A DNA stretch of 39,340 nucleotides from assembly GCF_021699195.1 (NCBI RefSeq), contig NZ_SSXE01000081.1, positions 1 to 39,340 on the forward strand. Reading direction: 5' to 3'. The notes below the pieces were generated by a model. The model saw nothing but the letters and a program-made list of their open reading frames with translations, was not told the origin of the DNA and ran no database searches. The position numbers were made by a program, and so were the translations under genes. Numbering within the stretch: the stretch's first letter is position 1; the number at the start of each line of letters is the position of its first letter. This DNA is from Nonomuraea sp. MG754425. GTDB taxonomy: Bacteria > Actinomycetota > Actinomycetes > Streptosporangiales > Streptosporangiaceae. Shown here piece by piece: positions 31,587-39,240 of the stretch.

Positions 31587-32690
31587 TCACGGAGCGGCCG
31601 GTCCATCGGCGCGCCGGGTGATCGCCAGGATCGCCATGTCGTCGTCGCGCGGACCGCCGGCCCAGCGCTCGACATCGCGCACCAGCACCTCGACCGCCTC
31701 CTCGGGCTGCCGGAACGGGCCCCGTCCGGCGAGCCGGCGCGCCGGGTCGTAGAACGTCCCGGTGCGGCCCCGGGCCTCGGTCACCCCGTCGGTGACGAGC
31801 AGGAGCGTGCTCCCGATCGGGAAGGGCCACTCGTCGGGCCGCGCCCGTGGCACGCCCAGGTGGCTCATGCCCAGAGGGAGGCTCGGCTCCCCGGGATCCA
31901 GGCAGGACACCGTGTCCCCCTGAAGGAGGAACGGCGAGGGGTGGCCGCAGTTCAGCAGGCGCACCCGGTCGGCGCCCAGCGTGATCTCGCCGAGCACCGC
32001 CGTGACGAACCCCTCCATCCGGACGACCTCCTCACGCGAGGAGGCTTCCCTGACCAGCGCGCGTTCCAGGTGCTCGGCCAGCAGCACAAGGTCGGGCGCC
32101 TGCTCCGCCGCATCCCTGAAGGTGCCCAGCAGGACGGCCACCGTGCCGACCGCGTCCAGGCCCTTGCCCCGCACGTCCGCGATCAGCAGCCGGGTGCCGA
32201 ACGGCGTGGCCTGGACGGCGTAGGCGTCGCCGCCGATCAGGGCCTCGGTCTGCGCGGTCCGATAGACCGCGGCGACGGCCAGCGGCCCGACCCGCGCCGG
32301 TGGCGTGGGCAGCACGGCACGCTGGACGGCCTCGGCGACGGACCGCGCCGCCTGCAGCCGGCGGCTGTGCCCGGTGACCACCTGGTTCACCCCGAGGCCC
32401 ACGAGCGCGGTGAACACCGCGGCGATCAGTGAGAGCGCGCCGACGGCGTGGCCGAGCCAGCCGTCCTTGACCAGCAACGCGAGCTGGACCAGCACGATGG
32501 CCACCGCGACCGCGATCGTGTGCCGTCGCGACAGCAGCGCCCCCGCCACCACGACCGCGGCGCCCAGCATGTAGTCGCCCCAGTAGTAGCGCGGGGACAG
32601 CAGGTTGAAGACGGCGCCGATGACGACCATGGCGGCCGGTATGAAGGAGACGTACCGGGGCCACCTCCTGGAAAGTGGATCCATCCGCAC
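31587..32690 (-). CDS. Membrane PP2C/SpoIIE-type serine phosphatase
   Basis: 367 residues. Four to five hydrophobic segments (about 13-110) are followed by a SpoIIE/RsbU phosphatase domain (about 130-360). Metal-site motifs are visible: Ile-Gly-Gly-Asp-Ala-Tyr (about 152-157), Ile-Ala-Asp-Val-Arg-Gly-Lys-Gly (about 169-176), Asn-Cys-Gly-His-Pro (about 246-250) and a final Asp-Asp-Asp-Met-Ala. It would dephosphorylate anti-anti-sigma or similar proteins at the membrane. No anti-sigma or STAS gene is nearby. Start GTG 32690 or ATG 32684 are near-equal; neither has a strong ribosome site. Confidence 0.9.
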   Translation of the reverse strand: MRMDPLSRRWPRYVSFIPAAMVVIGAVFNLLSPRYYWGDYMLGAAVVVAGALLSRRHTIAVAVAIVLVQLALLVKDGWLGHAVGALSLIAAVFTALVGLGVNQVVTGHSRRLQAARSVAEAVQRAVLPTPPARVGPLAVAAVYRTAQTEALIGGDAYAVQATPFGTRLLIADVRGKGLDAVGTVAVLLGTFRDAAEQAPDLVLLAEHLERALVREASSREEVVRMEGFVTAVLGEITLGADRVRLLNCGHPSPFLLQGDTVSCLDPGEPSLPLGMSHLGVPRARPDEWPFPIGSTLLLVTDGVTEARGRTGTFYDPARRLAGRGPFRQPEEAVEVLVRDVERWAGGPRDDDMAILAITRRADGPAAP

Positions 32691-32804
32691 CCCGATCCCG
32701 CAGGTCCCGGACCTGATCCTTTTCTAGTGAACGCCGAATCGCCTGTCGAGGCGACACTCCCAGGACACCTGTCCCGGGTGCCGGCGGATCCCGTGGCGTC
32801 CTCG

Positions 32805-33827
32805 TCAGGCGGAGTCGCCCAGCAGGAACCGGTCGATCTCGGCGGGGGTCCCCCGCTCCAGGTCCGCCCGCGTGAGGGCCAGGACGTCACGCCGGTGGTT
32901 GCGGATCTCCAGCCGGCTGCCTTGCCCGGCCTCCGACAGCAGCCGCAGCCCCCGGTCCAGCATCGATCGCGGGTAGACCTTGAACGTCTTCTCCCGCAGC
33001 GCCGTTCTGCCGCCGAGCAGTTCGAAGCCGTGCTCGCTGCGCAGGTCGAACCTCAGGTCGAGCACGGGACAGGGCTCGCGGTCCCAGGTGGTCGAAGGCA
33101 TCGAGTGGCGTCCCCGCAACCGGGCCTCGACCAGCGTCTCGGTGTCCTCGTCGGCGATCTCGCAGCCGAGGATCGGCAGGACCGTACCGAGCCGGCCGCC
33201 GTAGCGGTAGTGGTTCAGGGAGGGGGCGCAGAACAGCACGTGATCGAACTGGCCGATGCGGGACGGCAGCGCGACCTTGTGGTGGGACCGGCCGTCGAAG
33301 GCCACCTCGACGCGGGGGCGGACGAAGTCGAGGAAGGCCGCCACCTGGCCGGGGTCGTGGCCGGGCGCCTTCACGACGAAGTGCAGGCCCCGGCGCTCGT
33401 CCGCGCTCAGGACGAGGTACTCGTGGAAGGGGCCGGGCCCGGCCGCGAAGTCGTGGAACTTCGTGAACACCCCTTCCTGCCCCTCGACCGGCTCGTAGCC
33501 CGCCCAGTAGCCGGCCCACGCCCCCTCGCGCCGCTGCTCCTCCTGCGTCCGCATGACGTCGAGCAGTTTCGCATCCGCCATGACACCGGCGGCGGGCGCG
33601 GCCGTCCCGACGGCCGCGACCTCGACGTATCCCTGACGCCGCTTCTCGCTGATCTTCTTCCTGAGGTGCCGCTCGGCGTGCTCCTCATCGTCGAGCGTCA
33701 TGCTCATCCCCTGGGTCCGGCCGCCCACCTGCCCCCATGCCATATGACAGCGGATGCCGTCGCGGCTGATCTGCCAGTGCCGCACGACACCTCCGCCGCT
33801 CTTCTCGAAATACCGTGGCTCCGACAC
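32805..33827 (-). CDS. WGR domain protein of unknown function
   Basis: 340 residues. The first 70 or so form a WGR domain, with Arg-Tyr-Phe-Glu-Lys, Arg-His-Trp-Gln-Ile and Ala-Trp-Gly-Gln-Val-Gly-Gly-Arg-Thr-Gln (30-39). WGR domains bind nucleic acid in PARPs and often sit before catalytic modules in bacteria. The rest (about 90-340) is a soluble alpha/beta region that I cannot assign; it has no visible PARP, nuclease or ATPase motif. GTG 33827 is preferred over ATG 33845 because AGGAAAGG lies five bases before it. It stands alone between the phosphatase and the disrupted MgtC gene. Confidence 0.72.
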   Translation of the reverse strand: MSEPRYFEKSGGGVVRHWQISRDGIRCHMAWGQVGGRTQGMSMTLDDEEHAERHLRKKISEKRRQGYVEVAAVGTAAPAAGVMADAKLLDVMRTQEEQRREGAWAGYWAGYEPVEGQEGVFTKFHDFAAGPGPFHEYLVLSADERRGLHFVVKAPGHDPGQVAAFLDFVRPRVEVAFDGRSHHKVALPSRIGQFDHVLFCAPSLNHYRYGGRLGTVLPILGCEIADEDTETLVEARLRGRHSMPSTTWDREPCPVLDLRFDLRSEHGFELLGGRTALREKTFKVYPRSMLDRGLRLLSEAGQGSRLEIRNHRRDVLALTRADLERGTPAEIDRFLLGDSA

Positions 33828-33881
33828 ACGCCCACCTTTCCTCATCGATCCCGGGCGGTCCGTTCAGGTGAGCGGCCGACA

Positions 33882-34501
33882 TTACCGGCCGCGGCGGGCG
33901 AGCCGCCGGACCGGCCGCAGCAGGCGGTGTTCGCGGTGCTCGCCCATCTCCAGCAGGACGGTCCGCGTGGCCGCCTGCTCCTGGCCGTCCTCGGAGATCG
34001 ACAGGCGCTTGATCCTCGGCCCGGCCGCCTCCACGGTGCGCAGGATGGTGTCCAGCGTGTCGTGGTCCCGGCGGTGGGTGATCCGCAGCGACGGGCCGGC
34101 GCGGGCGATGCCGCGCGCCGCCGGCTTGACCATCCGCAGCGCGACGAGCACCAGCATCACGAGGATCAGGCCGACCGCGACCGGCAGGTAGGCCCCGGCC
34201 CCGGCCGCCATGCCCAGCGCGGCGCTGAGCCACAGGGTCGCCGCGGTGGTCAGGCCCCGCACGACGATGCCGTCCTTGACGATGGCCCCCGCGCCGATGA
34301 AGCCTATGCCGGAGGCGATCTGCGCCGCGACCCTGGCCGGGTCCACGACGGGGGCCCTGGCGAAGTCGGCGAACCCGTAGGCCCCGCTGACGGTGAAGAC
34401 GGCCGCGCCCACCGCCACCAGCGTGTGCGTGCGGACGCCGGCGACGTGGTCGCCGCGGCCAGGCGGAACACGAGGTCGGCCAGTTCGAGACTGGGTTGCA
34501 C
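33882..34501 (-). pseudogene. Disrupted MgtC/SapB-family gene
   Basis: GTG 34501 has an excellent AAGGAGG site and opens Val-Gln-Pro-Ser-Leu-Glu-Leu-Ala-Asp-Leu-Val-Phe-Arg-Leu-Ala-Ala, a normal MgtC beginning. Near 34450 the frame changes: the rest of MgtC, from Val-Ala-Gly-Val-Arg-Thr-His-Thr-Leu-Val-Ala-Val-Gly, continues in another frame to the stop at 33882. The piece between, which should carry Gly-x-x-Ile-Gly-x-Glu-Arg and half of the first helices, is missing, about 14 residues by comparison with the family. A deletion of roughly 40 bases, not a multiple of three, fits. The downstream part has the later helices and the ACT-like C-terminal domain. MgtC proteins affect magnesium limitation and ATP synthase; this copy should be inactive. 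Confidence 0.78.
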
Positions 34502-34602
34502 GGTCCTCCTTCCGGTCAGAGAGCACGGGACGAACTTTGTCCAGCCCGCAGGCATCCAGTGAGTGAACCGACCAGCGCGGACCGAGCGCTCCCGGCTCCG
34601 AT

Positions 34603-34619
34603 CTGGAACTGAATTCCAG
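34603..34619. promoter_or_regulatory. Inverted repeat between the MgtC and DUF4429 genes
   Basis: CTGGAA (34603-34608) and TTCCAG (34614-34619) pair around five bases. It lies in the divergent region, about 85 bases before the DUF4429 gene. It may be an operator; no regulator is adjacent. Confidence 0.4.
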
Positions 34620-34691
34620 CCCCCGACCGGCCGGCGCTCCTGCGGCCCTGAATCCTTCCCTGCTCCTCGATGTCATGGCGATCGCCGCTCC

Positions 34692-34697
34692 TAGACT
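34692..34697 (+). promoter_or_regulatory. -10 element of the DUF4429 gene, leaderless
   Basis: TAGACT ends seven bases before ATG 34705 and there is no ribosome site. It is the same hexamer as before the LacI gene. Confidence 0.6.
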
Positions 34698-34704
34698 TCC
34701 TCGT

Positions 34705-35598
34705 ATGGACGAGTTGCAGGGAAAAACGGCGACATGGCTGCTGGGCGAGGACAAGGTCATCATTCAGTACAGCTCCCGGTGGCGCACCCACGCGCTGCTG
34801 AAGGTCCTCGCCCGTTGTGAGATCCCCCTGCCGGCCATCGCGGCGGTCGATTTCACCTCCTTGGGGAAGAAGGGCTGGCGGCTCCAGCTCCGGCTGCGCG
34901 AGCACGCCGACCCCTACGCCGCCGTCGGGCCGATGCTCGCCGAGCGGGCGCAGCCGTTCCTGCTGACCGGCGAGCCCGACACCGAACTGCTCGCCGACTA
35001 CCACGCCGACCAGATCCGGATCGCGGCCGACGCGGCCAGGAACGGCGACGGCGAGCGCGCGCCGGAGGAGTACGCCCTCGCGCTCGTCCCGCCCGTGCCG
35101 CTGCACATCCGGACGTCGGAGGGCACGGCGATGTTCGACGGGCAGGCGGTCCGGCTGGAGTGGTCCGACGACGCGAGTTCCCCCAAGACCAGGAAACGCC
35201 GGATGGAGTACGCGCTGGCCGATATCCAGCGCATCGAATGGTTCCCGCAGAAGTCGATGAACGACGGCTACCTGCGCATCGTGACCTGGCAGCGGGACCC
35301 CGACGCGAAACCGGCCAAGCCGGGCAAGGACTTCGCCTGCCTGCTCACCGAGAACAGCGCCAGGCAGGACGCCTGGACGCTGGTGATGGCCGCGACGGTC
35401 ACGGCGCACCTGTGGACGGCGGCACCGAGGGCGGCGGGGAGCAGGCAGGCCGCGATCGCGCAGCCCTCCGCCGAGGCCGAGGCCGCCGCCCTCAGCGTCT
35501 ACGACCGCATCCGCGAACTCGGCCGGCTGCACAAGGAGGGGCTGCTCACGGACGAGGAGTTCACCTCCAAGAAGGCGGAACTCCTCGATCGCCTCTGA
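34705..35598 (+). CDS. DUF4429 protein with C-terminal SHOCT domain
   Basis: 297 residues. Two related beta-rich DUF4429 repeats (about 1-90 and about 125-230; the second starts Pro-Leu-His-Ile-Arg-Thr-Ser-Glu-Gly) resemble PH-like folds, and a C-terminal SHOCT motif (about 267-297) reads Ile-Arg-Glu-Leu-Gly-Arg-Leu-His-Lys-Glu-Gly-Leu-Leu-Thr-Asp-Glu-Glu-Phe. SHOCT motifs drive oligomerisation. The protein is cytoplasmic, found throughout actinobacteria, and of unknown role. The start follows the leaderless -10. It converges on a broken DDN-family gene. Confidence 0.88.
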   Translation: MDELQGKTATWLLGEDKVIIQYSSRWRTHALLKVLARCEIPLPAIAAVDFTSLGKKGWRLQLRLREHADPYAAVGPMLAERAQPFLLTGEPDTELLADYHADQIRIAADAARNGDGERAPEEYALALVPPVPLHIRTSEGTAMFDGQAVRLEWSDDASSPKTRKRRMEYALADIQRIEWFPQKSMNDGYLRIVTWQRDPDAKPAKPGKDFACLLTENSARQDAWTLVMAATVTAHLWTAAPRAAGSRQAAIAQPSAEAEAAALSVYDRIRELGRLHKEGLLTDEEFTSKKAELLDRL

Positions 35599-35605
35599 CC
35601 CGAGG

Positions 35606-35853
35606 TCACCCCGCTGACCAGGGGTCGCCGTCGAGCGGGGAGACCAGCCAGCGCCGGCCCTCGTGTTCGACGATCGCCACCGGCTGGGTGCGCAGGCGGC
35701 CGCTCTTGCGGCCCCGGGTGGTCAGCAGGTGGCCGCGCGGGATCAGGCCCGCGCGGATGAGCACGCCGACGATCGCGTTCCCGCCTGGACGATCCGGCCC
35801 GCACGGTACGGTCCGGTCGGCCCGGCGGCCTTGCCGGAGTGGCTGACGGCCAT
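35606..35853 (-). pseudogene. Remnant of a DDN/DUF385 (F420-dependent) oxidoreductase gene
   Basis: ATG 35853 has GAGAGGTG about seven bases upstream and begins Met-Ala-Val-Ser-His-Ser-Gly-Lys-Ala. Near 35780 (a CCC run on the plus strand) the frame must shift by one base to continue as Asn-Ala-Ile-Val-Gly-Val-Leu-Ile-Arg-Ala-Gly-Leu, then Gly-His-Leu-Leu-Thr-Thr-Arg-Gly-Arg-Lys-Ser-Gly-Arg-Leu-Arg-Thr, the signature of the deazaflavin-dependent nitroreductase (DDN) family. That frame ends at TGA 35606-35608 after Asp-Gly-Asp-Pro-Trp, about 60 residues short of a normal family member. A one-base change alone would not explain the missing end. The gene should be inactive. No intact copy is in the window. 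Confidence 0.68.
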
Positions 35854-35904
35854 GTCATGCACCTCTCATCGGTCGTGCCACGGGAGCGTTGCCTCGCGTC
35901 GGCT

Positions 35905-36732
35905 TCAGCGGAAGTGGCTGGCGTGTCTGGTGGCCCATTCGGCATAGGTCTTCGGCGGGCCGCCGGTGGCCTGGTGCACTCCCGGGAGGATCGGGGCGGT
36001 CGTGCCGGTGGCGGCGGCCAGGATGCCGATCATGGCGTCCGCGACCGCGGGTGGATGGCCGGCGGCGAGGGCCGTGCGCAGTTCCCGCGGAGACAGCTCG
36101 GTGAAGCGAAGGGGCCGCCCGAGCACCTCGCCGAGGATGGCGACCCGTTCGACGGTGGTCAGCGGTTGCGGCCCGGACAGCTCGTACGTGTGGCCCGCGC
36201 GATCGCCGTCCAGCAGCGCGGCGGCGACGACCGCGGCGACGTCGTGTTCGTCGACCGGTGCCAGCGAGGCGTCGGGGAACGCCTGGTAGACCGTGTCCTC
36301 GGCCCGGATCGCGGGTGCCCACGACAGGTCGTTGGCCATGAGCGCGCTCGGCCGGACGAACGTCCAGGGCAGGCCGGAGACGCGTACGGCGTCCTCGTTG
36401 GCTCGATGCTGCCGCTCGATCACGCCGGGCCCGCCGGGGAGCGGGGCCGAGGACAGCAGGACGATCCGGTGGACGCCGGCCTTGCGCGCCGCCGCCAGCA
36501 GGGCGGCGACGGGCCAGCCGGGCACGGGGAACAGATAGGCCACGTCCACCCCCTCGAACGCCGGCTCGACGGACGCCGCCACCAGGAGATCGCCGTACAC
36601 GGCCACCGCGCCGCCGGGCAGCCGGACATCGTCGGGACGCCTGGTGAGCGCCCGCACCGCAGCGCCCGCCGCGATCAGTTCGTGGACGACCCGGCCGCCG
36701 ATCCGGCCGGTGGCCCCGGTCACGAGTATCAT
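35905..36732 (-). CDS. NAD(P)H-binding NmrA-type protein
   Basis: 275 residues. The Rossmann motif Thr-Gly-Ala-Thr-Gly-Arg-Ile-Gly-Gly (5-13) is textbook NmrA/atypical SDR. Leu-Ser-Ser-Ala-Pro and Arg-Pro-Ser-Ala-Leu-Met-Ala-Asn (about 130-137) follow, consistent with quinone-reductase-like or redox-sensing NmrA proteins. ATG 36732 has AAGGAG eight bases upstream and lies 15 bases after the membrane protein gene, so the two form an operon opposite the TetR gene. The coenzyme substrate is unknown. Confidence 0.9.
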   Translation of the reverse strand: MILVTGATGRIGGRVVHELIAAGAAVRALTRRPDDVRLPGGAVAVYGDLLVAASVEPAFEGVDVAYLFPVPGWPVAALLAAARKAGVHRIVLLSSAPLPGGPGVIERQHRANEDAVRVSGLPWTFVRPSALMANDLSWAPAIRAEDTVYQAFPDASLAPVDEHDVAAVVAAALLDGDRAGHTYELSGPQPLTTVERVAILGEVLGRPLRFTELSPRELRTALAAGHPPAVADAMIGILAAATGTTAPILPGVHQATGGPPKTYAEWATRHASHFR

Positions 36733-36747
36733 GTGCCTGCTCCTTCC

Positions 36748-37410
36748 TCAGACGCCCAGCAGGGCGATGCTGTAGACGACGATCCAGGCGGCCCAGCCGA
36801 GCCAGCCGAGCAGGCCCGTCACCGCGATGCGGTTGGTGCTGTCGGAGTTGTACGGGGCGGCCGTGGAGGAGACGAACAGCAGGGCCGCGCTGATCCAGCC
36901 CAGCCACGCGTGCCAGGCGGGGATGAACGCGAGGCTCACTCCGGCGGCGGTGAAGCCGAGCACCGCGATGGCCAGGAAGACCTGGTTGAACCCGAACAGC
37001 ACGTTGCCGAACGCCCACAGCCCGGCCACCGAGCCGCGATGCTGCCGGGCCGCGGCGGCCATCCCGAAGCGCAGCGATTCGACCACCATGAAGGTGGCGT
37101 TCTGCATGAGGACGCCGGCGAACCCGGCCAGGGCCCAGATGTTGCTGCCGACCTGGTCGCCGCGCCAGAGCACGGCGAGCAGTCCGGCGGCGAACAGGGT
37201 GGTGAACAGCCAGGTGGCCGGTGCGACCACCGAGGGGGCGTTGATCCGCTTGCCGATGCCGGCCAGCGCGTCGGTGGCCGCCTCCAGCGAGTGGCCGGAG
37301 GTGGGCAACGGGAGCCCGGCGCGGACGTAGAGAACGTTGACGACGATCGCGAGCAGGACGAATCCCATGCCTGCCGCACCCGCCAGACTGGTGATGGTCA
37401 CCGCGACCAC
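36748..37410 (-). CDS. Polytopic membrane protein of unknown family
   Basis: 220 residues with about five to six hydrophobic segments (about 9-29, 62-82, 88-110, 135-157, 160-180 and 195-217). I do not recognise the family. Distinctive stretches are Ala-Leu-Ala-Gly-Phe-Ala-Gly-Val-Leu-Met (about 92-101) and Arg-Gly-Ser-Val-Ala-Gly-Leu-Trp. Start GTG 37410 has no ribosome site; TAAATT six bases upstream could be the -10 of a leaderless message. The gene is followed after 15 bases by the NmrA-type gene and lies opposite a TetR gene. A truncated copy is at 38112. Confidence 0.75.
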   Translation of the reverse strand: MVAVTITSLAGAAGMGFVLLAIVVNVLYVRAGLPLPTSGHSLEAATDALAGIGKRINAPSVVAPATWLFTTLFAAGLLAVLWRGDQVGSNIWALAGFAGVLMQNATFMVVESLRFGMAAAARQHRGSVAGLWAFGNVLFGFNQVFLAIAVLGFTAAGVSLAFIPAWHAWLGWISAALLFVSSTAAPYNSDSTNRIAVTGLLGWLGWAAWIVVYSIALLGV

Positions 37411-37426
37411 CAGTTGAATTTATCAA

Positions 37427-37438
37427 GCATATATTGAA
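37427..37438. promoter_or_regulatory. AT-rich motif shared by the two membrane-protein promoters (site 1)
   Basis: Minus-strand TTCAATATATGC, within a strikingly AT-rich island between the membrane-protein gene and the TetR start. A near copy lies at 38426. TTGAATTTA and TTGAATATA also form a direct repeat here with a 20-bp period. Confidence 0.5.
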
Positions 37439-37467
37439 TATAAGCCACGGAAAGTCTGGATGCAATC

Positions 37468-38109
37468 ATGGAGAACGAGCCAGGGCGGCGCCGCTACAAC
37501 TCGCTGCGCCGCGTCGCGCAGGCACATCAGACGCGGGCGGAGATCTCCGACGCCGCCCGCCGGCTGTTCGTGTCGCAGGGATGGGCGGCGACCACCGTGC
37601 GCGACGTCGCCCGGGAGGCGGGGGTCGCCGTACCGACCGTGTACGCGGCCTACCAGAACAAGACGGGGCTGGTCTGGGCGCTGGCCGACGCCGCGGACCT
37701 GGCCGCGGACCTGCCGCAGGCGATCGACGAACTGGAGGCCACCGCCGACCCCCGGCGGCACCTGGCCGCGATGGCCGGCTACGACCGGCGTCTTTTCGAG
37801 CGCGCGGGCGATCTCATCAACCTGATACGCGACGCGGGCCGTACCGAACCCGACCTCGCGGACTTCTACCTGCTGGGCCGGCGGCAGGCCGGCGAGCACC
37901 GCACCCAGGTGTTCTCCTCCTGGCCGGACGGCACGCTCCGCCCCGGGCTGGACGTCCCCACCGCCGTCGACATCTACGCAGCCCTGTGCAACGTCGACGT
38001 CTACACCACGCTCCGCACCGAGTGTTCCTGGTCGCCCGACCGGATCGAGCAGTGGTGGGGTGAGGCGCTGGCCCGCGAACTGCTGAGCCGTCCGACCGGC
38101 ACCCCATGA
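37468..38109 (+). CDS. TetR-family regulator
   Basis: 213 residues. The helix-turn-helix (about 20-66) has Thr-Thr-Val-Arg-Asp-Val-Ala-Arg-Glu-Ala-Gly-Val-Ala-Val-Pro-Thr-Val-Tyr, and the C-terminal part is the usual helical ligand domain. ATG 37468 has a weak GGA site. It is divergent from the membrane-protein/NmrA operon and converges, three bases from stop to stop, on the truncated membrane paralogue. The likely targets are both flanking minus-strand genes, through the shared motif at 37427 and 38426. Confidence 0.9.
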   Translation: MENEPGRRRYNSLRRVAQAHQTRAEISDAARRLFVSQGWAATTVRDVAREAGVAVPTVYAAYQNKTGLVWALADAADLAADLPQAIDELEATADPRRHLAAMAGYDRRLFERAGDLINLIRDAGRTEPDLADFYLLGRRQAGEHRTQVFSSWPDGTLRPGLDVPTAVDIYAALCNVDVYTTLRTECSWSPDRIEQWWGEALARELLSRPTGTP

Positions 38110-38111
38110 GG

Positions 38112-38393
38112 TCAGACACCCAGCAGGACGACACTGGAGGAGACGATCCAGACCCCCCACCCGAACGCGGCGACCAGGCCGGCCAGGCCGAAGCGCCTGG
38201 CGCCGCCGACGGTGCCGGGCGTCGCCGAGGAGAAGCAGGCCATCAGCGCGTCGGTCAGCCGCCACAGGCCCACCACCGAGCCACGGTCGTGGACGGCGGC
38301 CGAGACCGTCCCGAACCTGAGCGCCTCCGCCGCGGTGAAGACGATGTTCCGCATCAGGACGCCCGCGAAGCCGGCCAGGGCAGGGATGGCCAT
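38112..38393 (-). CDS. Truncated paralogue of the 36748-37410 membrane protein
   Basis: 93 residues from ATG 38393, which has a strong GGGAGG site. It starts Met-Ala-Ile-Pro-Ala-Leu-Ala-Gly-Phe-Ala-Gly-Val-Leu-Met, aligns with residue 92 onward of the 220-residue neighbour, shares Arg-Gly-Ser-Val-x-Gly-Leu-Trp and ends with the same Val-Leu-Leu-Gly-Val. Compared with that protein it lacks the first 90 or so residues and about 40 in the middle. The good start and a promoter copy mean it may still be made as a shortened membrane protein; otherwise it is a decaying duplicate. Confidence 0.62.
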   Translation of the reverse strand: MAIPALAGFAGVLMRNIVFTAAEALRFGTVSAAVHDRGSVVGLWRLTDALMACFSSATPGTVGGARRFGLAGLVAAFGWGVWIVSSSVVLLGV

Positions 38394-38425
38394 CGCCACC
38401 TCCCATTGTTTGCGCTGTCTATATT

Positions 38426-38435
38426 GCATATTGAA
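38426..38435. promoter_or_regulatory. AT-rich motif shared by the two membrane-protein promoters (site 2)
   Basis: Minus-strand TTCAATATGC, a near copy of the motif at 37427, 33 bases upstream of the truncated paralogue start and next to a TATAGA that could be its -10. Confidence 0.5.
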
Positions 38436-38536
38436 GAGATAAGATCAGCGGGCAGCCACGGAAGAGGCCCCCGTCGGCCGGTCGGAGCAGCGGGGTTACC
38501 GTGGGATTAGGTGTCGAATCGGCGTGAGGGGGACGC

Positions 38537-39226
38537 ATGAAGCGACGCTCTGTGAGAACCGCGATCGCCGCCGGAGCACTCCTGGCGGCCGGCACCCTGG
38601 GTTCAGGGGCCACGGCGGCGGCCATGGCATCACCACCTCCGCGGCCGACGTGCCCCGGCATGGGGCAGATGCACCCCGTCACCAGTGAGTACGACTACCT
38701 GTCGCAGATGATTCCGCACCACGAGGACGCCATCACCGCGGCACGGCAGCTCCAGCGGTCCGACCGGCCCGAGATGCGGCAGCTCGGGCAGTCGATCGTC
38801 ACGACGCAGACCGCCGAGGTCGCCAGGATGAAGGGCTGGCTGGAACAGTGGTACCCGCAGAGCCCGGCACCGAGCCCGAGCGGGAGCACGATGCCCGACC
38901 TGTCAGGGCTTTCCGGAGATCAGCTCGACAAGACGTTCCTGCAGTACATGATCCCGCACCACATGATGGCGATCATGATGTCGCAGCAGCTCCTCATGCA
39001 CGGCGAGGCACCGCACGCCGAGGTCGCCGCCTTCGCCCAGAAGGTGCGCGACGACCAGTGGGCGGAAGTCCGCACGATGCGCCAGTACCTGGTCCAGTGG
39101 TTCGGACAACAGAGCACACCCTGCATGCCAGAAATGCCAGAAATGCCAGGGATGCCGGGCATGACGCCGGGGCCGCATTCACCCGGCGGGCCGCCACCCA
39201 CGGAGCCCGCACGCACGGGCACCTGA
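38537..39226 (+). CDS. Secreted DUF305 protein with Met-rich tail
   Basis: 229 residues. The signal peptide (about 1-31) is followed by two DUF305 half-domains, each with the signature Met-Ile-Pro-His-His (58-62 and 138-142), typical of four-helix ferritin-like periplasmic or cell-surface proteins linked to copper or oxidative conditions. The C-terminal tail (about 197-215) contains Cys-Met-Pro-Glu-Met-Pro-Glu-Met-Pro-Gly-Met repeats, plausible soft-metal ligands. ATG 38537 has GAGGGGG just upstream. No copper exporter or sensor is visible beside it. The function is inferred from family only. Confidence 0.9.
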   Translation: MKRRSVRTAIAAGALLAAGTLGSGATAAAMASPPPRPTCPGMGQMHPVTSEYDYLSQMIPHHEDAITAARQLQRSDRPEMRQLGQSIVTTQTAEVARMKGWLEQWYPQSPAPSPSGSTMPDLSGLSGDQLDKTFLQYMIPHHMMAIMMSQQLLMHGEAPHAEVAAFAQKVRDDQWAEVRTMRQYLVQWFGQQSTPCMPEMPEMPGMPGMTPGPHSPGGPPPTEPARTGT

Positions 39227-39240
39227 TTCTCGCCGCCCTC

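Noticed and set aside
35855..37465. 536-codon minus-strand frame across the NmrA-type and membrane genes
   Set aside because: Frame shadow; Arg/Gly-rich product, while two well-supported genes occupy the same strand in other frames.
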